Position numbers and translations under genes: made by a program. Below, in pieces: positions 23,401 to 32,400 of a stretch of 64,000 nucleotides of DNA (positions are counted from its first letter, which is position 1; every line of letters starts with the position of its first letter). The DNA comes from Amphiura filiformis (Eukaryota; Echinodermata; Ophiuroidea; Amphilepidida; Amphiuridae): assembly GCF_039555335.1 (NCBI RefSeq), contig NC_092640.1, positions 27,251,446-27,315,445 on the forward strand, written 5' to 3'. The notes below the pieces were generated by a model that worked only from the letters and a program-made list of their open reading frames with translations, did not search any database and had not been told where the DNA came from.

Positions 23401-26400
23401 AACGCTTTATACAATGAAAAGGTGAAGAAACCCGGGTATTCGTAGGTAACATGAGCGATTTAACAATATCTATATTGAGTTTATTGGTTTAAATTTTGCT
23501 ATTATGGTAATGAATTAATTAAATGGTAGTTTTTAGATCTCTTTCAGATGGTACGTCCAAATGAATAAATGCTATTACCTTAGATCAAAATTTTTTGATG
23601 CTTTTAGCAAGATTTTGACCACTTCATTTTGATATACAAGTAGTTAATCAGCAATTTTACATAATAAATAACTGTTGAATGAATCCGTATATGGGTAATA
23701 ATAGTGCCCTGGGGTACCGCTTAAAGTTTTTGACAATTAATTTCCATTGGTAGGGACACTTCATTACACATGTCATGTATTATGCTGTATTCGTAAGTAA
23801 CATTTCAGTATTTGTAGGTAAGAATTAGACTTTTGGTGGATATCGCAATCAAAACTTCATTTTATAAAGCACTTTGAATGTATTATTTTCTTTATGTGCG
23901 TTTATTGATACTTTAGACCCTATCATGTATTAATAATGTCGGTTCACAGCGGTTGAAAGAGGATTGAAGTAAGAAACAAAGGCACTAAAGTGACTTTAAT
24001 TTGCTTAATTGCACACAAATCGCTTAAAACCGTTATTGCAGACTTGTGAAGTCCATCTTGGAGTCAGTTACGTCGTGTGGGGGCAACTACAATTAGCTTT
24101 ATACCAGGGTCCATCAATGTGTTGTCTAGATCATGAGACAATGAGAACAGTCGTTTTTCCATGGTATTCGTAGGTAACCTTAGCGAAAACGTCAAAAGTT
24201 ACCTTCGAATAAATCAATTTGGACACAAATTACTCAGAAACCAGGAGGTCGGTAAACATTTAAAATGAAGCACACATGACAGTTGACAAATCCAAGTATT
24301 TATCCCTTCTAATCTTCTTTGAATCTGATTTTTCTTTCAAATGAGCAGACCGTCGTCTATTTCAGTACATATTTTTCACCAATTAAGCCGTATTCAGTTT
24401 TGCATGGTGGGTATGTATGTGAATTCGCAACGTTCATTGACATATGATTTGATAGCAAACATACAGGCCTTCGTTATGTACCAATATGGGCATTGGCATG
24501 AATGGCGGTGTTTCACAATACTGTCATGATGTCAAAATGTATTCGTAGGTAACATTCGGTTACCGAAATTTACCTACGAATACTTGCTTTTATTGTTGAC
24601 ATCTCAGAAATATTTAAACGCAGGTTATTGAAACTTGGTAGAAATAAAGAGTGTATTACCCTGCACCTATTGCTTAACTATTGTTTACTATTCTCTCACT
24701 TTGTGGAAATGACACAGCTTTTAACATGTATTCGGAGGTAATGCATATTTTTTACCAAACCTACCTTTGTGCCATTTAGAATTTCTGGCAGCTAAACACA
24801 ATAATAAAGATGTCCGAATGCAATGCATTTCAGTATTGGACATATCAAAGCTTGTATCAATTGCGCATTTATTAGTGATTTCCATTTTTAAAGATATATC
24901 TAGTGCTCTGAAAATTGTATTCGTAGGTAATGTAAAAAAATACCACTCAAAAAATTATCACAAAAAATTCATAATTATGTACAAATATGTGAAAAATTGA
25001 ACAGGCAATCTTTGAATACACACCTTTCAGGAAATCAATTTAGATTCAATCCAATGACTTCTTTTCATAACTGATTTAGATGTTTTTAAAAATACTTTAA
25101 GAAATATTTTGAAAAAATTGGTAAAAATAGCATGTTTTGGGGTCTCTGTGTCTAAGTTTTTCACAGAAGGGGGTCTTATTATATATAGCGCGAAGCGTAT
25201 GATCAAGGCGAATAATACAAATACAAAAACGAATGCCAATTGATTAATACTTTTAAGTTATGGCCCTGAACATGCCGTGTACACTTTTCGTTGGATTCGA
25301 CCGGTTAATATATACACGTTTGAATACGCACAAGAACTTTAATTATCCAAAGGATCCACTTTTCATTTGATGTGCATGGAATAAAGTTAGCTGTTGTTCT
25401 TATCGTGTTATAAAGTGGTACGTACGCGCGTATGTTTGTGGGAGTCATACGGCACTATATCGTGTATTCGGCACACGAACGGTCGTAAAGTGCAAGGCGT
25501 AAGGAACATCGCAACCTATCTACTGGTCTTAATTAATCAGGCAATAAAGAAGATGCAAGCCGCATTTATAATCGATATTTGTCAGGACGGTTGCGATGAC
25601 ACGTCAAGTAATAAGAGCCATTTGGGGGTGCAAATGTGCACTGAAACGCTTACGTTTTGAGAGTCTTGAGTGGTTCGTCACCAACAATTCCTGTTTCTGG
25701 ATCCACCGTTGTCTGTTTGCATCTAAAATAGAAAACAATGTATAACAGACCAAATAAAGTATCCTAAAAGTACACATTCTTCGGGTACACAGCAAGGTAT
25801 GTTGGCATAAAAAACAACAACATTGTAAAATTTTTTTGTTAGGGTGTTCTGGTTCGATAAATTGCTGATAATCTCTTTACTTTTTGTTAAAAAGAAGTAT
25901 GAGCTGTCTGAGACAATTGTTCATGTGACTGTGAAGTTGTTAAATCTATTTGGGACGAGCTCATTTATACTATGATCAATAGGCGGGAATTATTCGGTTT
26001 TTGTTACTGCGCGAGTCAATAAAGTTCCAACTTATGCACGCGTAAATTCACACGCCATTCTGTATCAATCCACGATGTTATGAGTCCCCGCCTATTAAGA
26101 GCTGATCAGAGTATATGTCATTGTTAATAAGAATGATATTGATTTTTCCTGTTCAAAATTTGATATTTGGTGTCCCAGATGATAAATTCCTTACTCATTT
26201 ATTCCTGATTTTAAAATATTACATCTGGCAAATTTCAAAATAAAATAAAAATAAATAAATAAATGTTGGTATCTATACAGCGCCTTTCACATGTGAACAT
26301 GTACCAAAGCATCATTAGAAAGCGTCATTAGAATATGTCAGCTGCCATACAATGCCCAAGGCATGCTCATACCTTTGGGCGGCGCTCAATGGACAGTATT

Positions 26401-29400
26401 CATAACAGCTCCCCATTTCACACCTGGGTGGAGAGGAGTAATCGAGATAAAGTGCCTTACTCAAGGGCACAACACGATGGCGTCGCCGGGGCTAGAACCC
26501 GCAACCTTCCGATTATGAGTCCTAGCCCGTTCCGCTCGGCCACCGTGCTCCCTAGCCAACCATTTTTGGCTAGGGAGCCAAAAATAGCCAACTATTTTTG
26601 GATTTAGGGCCCATGTTAAATTTAATAGGAAACAGAATACTTAATTGCTAAGGGTAAAGACAAACTTTCTGCCCATTTCCGCAAATGGAGATTTGATTTG
26701 TAATTTTTGACGTATTTATTTTTTAAAGTATTGGTGGCTGCATGTTCTGTTGGTTTGTTTTGTATTTTCACACTTTCTTACTAGATGGTTTCATTGGTTT
26801 TTTGTGCAATTTGTTTTTGTAAAAGGTGATCTTTTGTGATTTTTTTTTTATGATTGCTATGTAATTCTGTTTTGTGTGATTCTTGAAAAATAAAAAACAC
26901 TGAAATATATATATATAAAAAGAAGTATGAGTATTTTTTAATATACGGTATTTGCACTTTGCGACTGATTAAAAAATCTTTCCAAGTGAAAGCTGGGTCT
27001 GCATTATTGTTTATTCACACATACTGCCTTTTGCCTTCTTTTAAAAGAAACATTCATATTCACCTCTATATAATATATATTGGTTACTTACCGTCCACTT
27101 CGGATAGTTTTTCTTAGAATAACGTTGTCTCCTATCTTAATGTACTTCCAGTTATCCTACATATAGAAGTAAAACAATCCAGTAATTTTGTAATCTGTTT
27201 AATGATCAAAGACTAAAATAAGACATACTAATAGCTTTAAAAGTAATGGGGAAAAGTTTCGTTATAACATGGCTACTAATATTGCCATCTTGGATATGAG
27301 ACCAATATTGGTGGGAATGTTTGGCTAATCAATGTCTGTGGCTATCCATGTATTTTCCTATCTCCTTGTACCTGTTCTTTCCGGTGTACCTCAAGGCTCT
27401 ATCACGGGCCCCTTCTGTTTGTTACTTTCATCAATAATAATCCTAACCCTAAACCCTGGACTAAACGAATGTCTGTGAAATCGATAATAATTTTCGTTAA
27501 AAGCTATAGAAGCAGATTCAATAGCTGATATTTATGTTGCATCGAAAACCGTAAAAACTTGATAGTTAGCAAATGTGCTTAGTATCAAGCGCTTTTAAAC
27601 CATTTTTTAGCGCCATCCACAAAAGTGTAAAGGGTTTTGAGCAAATCATCAATACACATAATTCTACACGAACAAGTAAACCTGCAAATGTGTGTCAACC
27701 CATTAGCTCAGTTGGTAAAGCGCCGGACTTTAACAATTTCATGTTTTCAAAAGCGCTCGATAGTAAGCACATTATGCTATAGAGTTTTTACAATATTCGA
27801 CGTCGAATGTAGTAGTAATGGTTGAAATATAAAAAAATACCTCCTCAAAAGCAGTCAATTCCTGCCCCTGCACCACAAAATTAGGACGGAAGTTTCTGGC
27901 AGTAATTTTCTTCTCCAGTCTACTATTCAGATCATCTAATGATGCTTCAGTGAACAGGTTATACAGGGCCATGTCTTGGTAGATGCTCTGGAACATGAAG
28001 CAATATAAACATACAATGAACATGCTATACAGCGCTTCGTCTTGATAGATGTTCTGGGACAGAGAGTAATAACATTTTGCAATGAACATGTTATACAGCG
28101 CTTCGTCTTGATAGATGTTCTGGGACAGAGCGTAATAACATTTTGCAATGAACATGTTATACAGCGCTTCGTCTTGATAGATGTTCTGGGACAGAGAGTA
28201 ATAACATTTTGCAATGAACATGATACAGCGCTTTGTCTTGATAGATGTTCTGGGACAGAGCGTAATAACATTTTGCAATGAACATGTTATACAGCGCTTC
28301 GTCTTGATAGATGTTCTGGGACAGAGAGTAATAACATTTTGCAATGAACATGTTATACAGCGCTTCGTCTTGATATATGTTCTGGGACAGAGAGTAATAA
28401 CATTATACAATGAACATGCTATACAGCGCTTCGTCTTGATAGATGTTCTGGGACAGAGAGTAATAACATTTTGCAATGAACATGTTATACAGCGCTTCGT
28501 CTTGATAGATGTTCTGGGCATGAAGCAATGAACATTATACAATTAACATGTTATCGTCTTGGTAAATGCTCTGTGATGTTAAACAAGAACATTAAGGTTG
28601 GTCTTTAACCCTGGAATCATGGAAACTTTTGGGCCTCATAAGTGGTAGCCTGTTGGTCTAAAGTATCCAAAAGTATCTGTTATGTCAAATTCGGGTAAAA
28701 ATGCTCAATTTTGGAGAAATCCATGTACATTTTTAGGAACAATATAGCGCACAAAAAAATCTTAAATTTCTTAAATTAATTTTCAAAAACTAGATATAAA
28801 TCGTTGATCTCAGCACAAAGTGGCGTACGTGAAGGACAAAATATGTGTTTGAAGGATGTGTTACTAATAACAGAGTCGATATTCCTCCAATGTTATCTCT
28901 GTTAAAAATGCATCTTTATTAGGTAAAAAGGAATAACTTATACGTCACTATGTGAAATAAAACGGAAAACTTTGAAAAATCACTCCACGCCACTATGTGC
29001 TGCGACCGACGAAATATCTGGGAAACATTTGTCTATTTGTTTTCAAAGATTTTGATCAACTTCGAGAATATTCACCAAAATGGTTGATATAAACTCACAG
29101 AAAAACATAATTGTCACCCCAAAAAATGAATAAATAAATAAAGGCTTCCTAGATATTTATATCTAATTTTGAAAATTATGGATTATGCTTTATAAATAGA
29201 AAGAAGAAGAAGCGCATTGATTTATAGTGCGCTATTGTCGCTGACCACTACGGCCCATATCATTCCACAAACCATTAAACAACTACACATGGACTTGCAG
29301 CTAAGAAGCGCACATCCTAGACCTTCCACAGATGACCATCGCAACCAGGATCAGCTCCCCGAGTTTCGTACGGGTTACAACGAGACAATTAGCAGTAAGT

Positions 29401-32400
29401 TCCTTGTCCAGGGGAATTTCAAGCTAACTCAATTTTTACACGAGAGAGTACTAACCACCTCAAGGATTCGAACCCGCAACTTCTCACACCATAGTCGAAC
29501 GCCTTATCGATTGAGCTAACTTGACAATATAAGATATTTGGTTTTCGGATAAATGACTCTTCGGACTAATGATCCTAACCTGTAATCGTCATTATCAGAG
29601 ACGAAAAAATCGGATGCAAAACTGTTTTGACAAAGAAAATAAATGAAATGACAAAATAAAATAAAACTACGTTAATCATTTTTATAACTTACAGAACTTG
29701 TTTGTATATCCTTGGTGAAGCAGACAAGCTTATGACCGGTGGTCTTCAGATAGGTATTAAGCCAATTAGAAACTTCGTCACCGCAATTATATCCAGTACT
29801 ATTTCTACCAAAAAGTCTATTATGGATAAATATTAATAACACTACAATTTTAGAGTCTTGATAACAATCCCGCCCTGTATTGTTGTTAATAGGAGTCTTG
29901 AGCAGATAATTTCCTTTATACTCGTATTTAGTCATATAATATTTTGAATCAGTTTTCCAATCTTTAGTAAACTGTGTTTGTTTTACGGTGACGTTTTGAT
30001 GACAAAACATCGAAACATGCGAGCGTACCTCTCACATTATTGGTAAGTCAGACTCATTCAGTAGGCCTATATGTTATAAAAATATGAAATGGATGACATC
30101 ATTGGTTATTTCTATAGATTATGTCATTATCCTAGTCTCCCCACTTTACTGATACCATGTATCCTGGGATCCATTTCGCTAAACTTTACGAGCTAAGCTT
30201 CGTAAGTCTCAAAATCAACTTACGACGTATCGTAAGTGTAAGTTCTATTTCACTAAACTTACTTACGAACAGTGTTACTTGTTAGAAGGATATTAGAAGG
30301 AGTGAAGGCCAAAAATCTTCCAGCTATAATAACCTTCATTGACTTCAGAAAAGCCTTCGATACTATTCACCGAGGCAAGATGCTACAGATCCTCATAGCC
30401 TATGGGATACCAAAACAGATTGTGGATGCAATTGGAAGGACATACAAGAATACCAGAGCCAAAGTGATCTCCCCTGATGGAGAAACTGAGCTATTTGACA
30501 TCCTAGCCGGAGTTCTTCAAGGTGATACCCTTGCTCCCTATCTGTTTGTGACAGTGCTCGACTATGCTTTGAGAATGGCTATAGATGGCAAGGAAGAAGC
30601 ACTCGGATTCCATCTAGAAAAGAGAAAGAGCAGACGAGTTGGGCCAGAAGTGGTAACCGACCTGGACTTCGTGGATGACATCGCCCTCCTGTCAGAGGAA
30701 ATTAAACAAGCTCAGGAACTTCTGCAAAGGGTCGAAACATCAGTCGGAAGAGTCGGCTTAAAGATGAATGCCACCAAGACAAAGTTTATGTCTTTTAACC
30801 AAGATCAGCAGGTTAACATCAGCACAACTAATGGCACAAAGCTAGATGAAGTGAAAGACTTCAAATATCTCGGAGCATGGATGGCTAGCACAGAGCACGA
30901 TGTCAAAACACGTAAGGCAGCAGCTTGGAGAGCATGTAACAGCCTAAACAAGATCTGGAAGTCTGCTCTGCCAAAGAATTTCAAACTGCGGGTCTTCAGT
31001 GCAACAGTAGAGTCTGTGTTAACATATGGATGTGAAGCCTGGACCATAACTCCAAAACTATCTAAAGAGCTGGACGGCTGTTACACTCGAATGCTTAGGG
31101 CAGTGTACAACATCCATTGGAAGCAGCATATAAACAACAAAGAGCTGTATGGAGACCAGCCAAGACTCTCAGAGAAGATTAGAGAAAGGAGGACACGCTT
31201 CGCTGGACACTGCTTCAGGAGTAAGTGCGAACCTGTCGCCAATCTGATAACCTGGACCCCCAAACACGGAACAAGAAAGCCTGGAAGACCACCCATTACA
31301 TATGTTGATGTTCTCAAGCAGGACACTGGACTACAAGCATCAGACCTGGGTACGGCAATGCAAGACAGGAGGATATGGAAAGCTGTCGTGGTTCGGGAAA
31401 ACCATCCGAAATAAGCAAGTAAGCAAGTGTTACTTGAAGTGGATGACATTTTTCGGTAATTGCTTGATGTGATGGGACATTGATTGTAGGTATGCCTAGT
31501 ACGTCTAACAATACCATTTCCATTTCACAAAACGTTTAACTCTTCGTAACTCAAGTAACCGTTCGTAAGCTACGAATGCACTTTTTTTTAGAGGTAACTG
31601 TACAAAGGGTCCCTGTAGTAAATCCCTATTACTCACGAATGATTCCGTTCGTAAGTCACTTTGTGAAATGGAACTTACGATACGTCGTAAGTTACGATTA
31701 ATTTTGAGACTTACGAAACTTCGTAAAGATCCCAGAAGTGATCCCAGATGACATCATAAATTAGTAAATACCCCTACCATGCTAAATATGATACTATAAT
31801 ATCAGACCATGTGCATCCAGTAATGTGGATCGCATTCTTGGTATACTCGATGTACCGGCACATTCATGGCATATTATGTATCTAATAATACCCGAAGTTG
31901 ATGACATTCGTGGTAAGGAATGTAATGAGACATCGATTAAAGACATCCAAATGTTTTCTAGGCATTCGAGCTGCATACAGCCTTACCTGAAGTGGATGAC
32001 ATCATTGGTGATCGCTTGATGTAACGGGAATTTGACTGTAGGCATCCCAGGTGCATCCAGCTGAAGAGATTTACCACCCTCCGATTGGTTGGGATGAATA
32101 AAGGCGAGGGCTCTGTCCTGTCGCATGGATACTAAGGAGTTATTCTCATCCAGGATCACGTAGTGTCTTGATGAAAGAAGAAAGTAACAAGAATACGTTG
32201 AAAAATGAGTTGAATACAGACGTTAGTCAATTTTTGCGCCAACCATCAGTAGGCTATACCGATTTTTCGCAAAGAGCACCCAAATCTTTTTAGGGCACTT
32301 TTGCCAAAATGGCGAAAGTTGCCGAAAAATGGCTTGTCCCCCCAGCATGGTCGACCCCTCTCTATAGGATGACTCATGCTACTATAGAATTCGGTCGATT

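Larger units (their letters stand above)
30165..31750. mobile_element. Foldback element enclosing an exon 2 scrap and a LINE
   Basis: The left arm (about 30165-30270) and right arm (about 31650-31750) share CGTAAGTCTCAAAAT and ACTTACGACGTATCGTAAG on opposite strands. Between them lie a decayed copy of the mARC exon 2 3' end and the LINE insertion. It sits in mARC-A intron 2. Confidence 0.65.

Noticed and set aside
27988-28542. A 256-codon open frame as a separate gene
   Set aside because: It is exon 4 plus the 66-bp array read through; openness follows from the repeat length.
27951-28560. CRISPR-like array (regular repeats)
   Set aside because: Units are directly tandem with no unique spacers and derive from an exon boundary in an animal gene.
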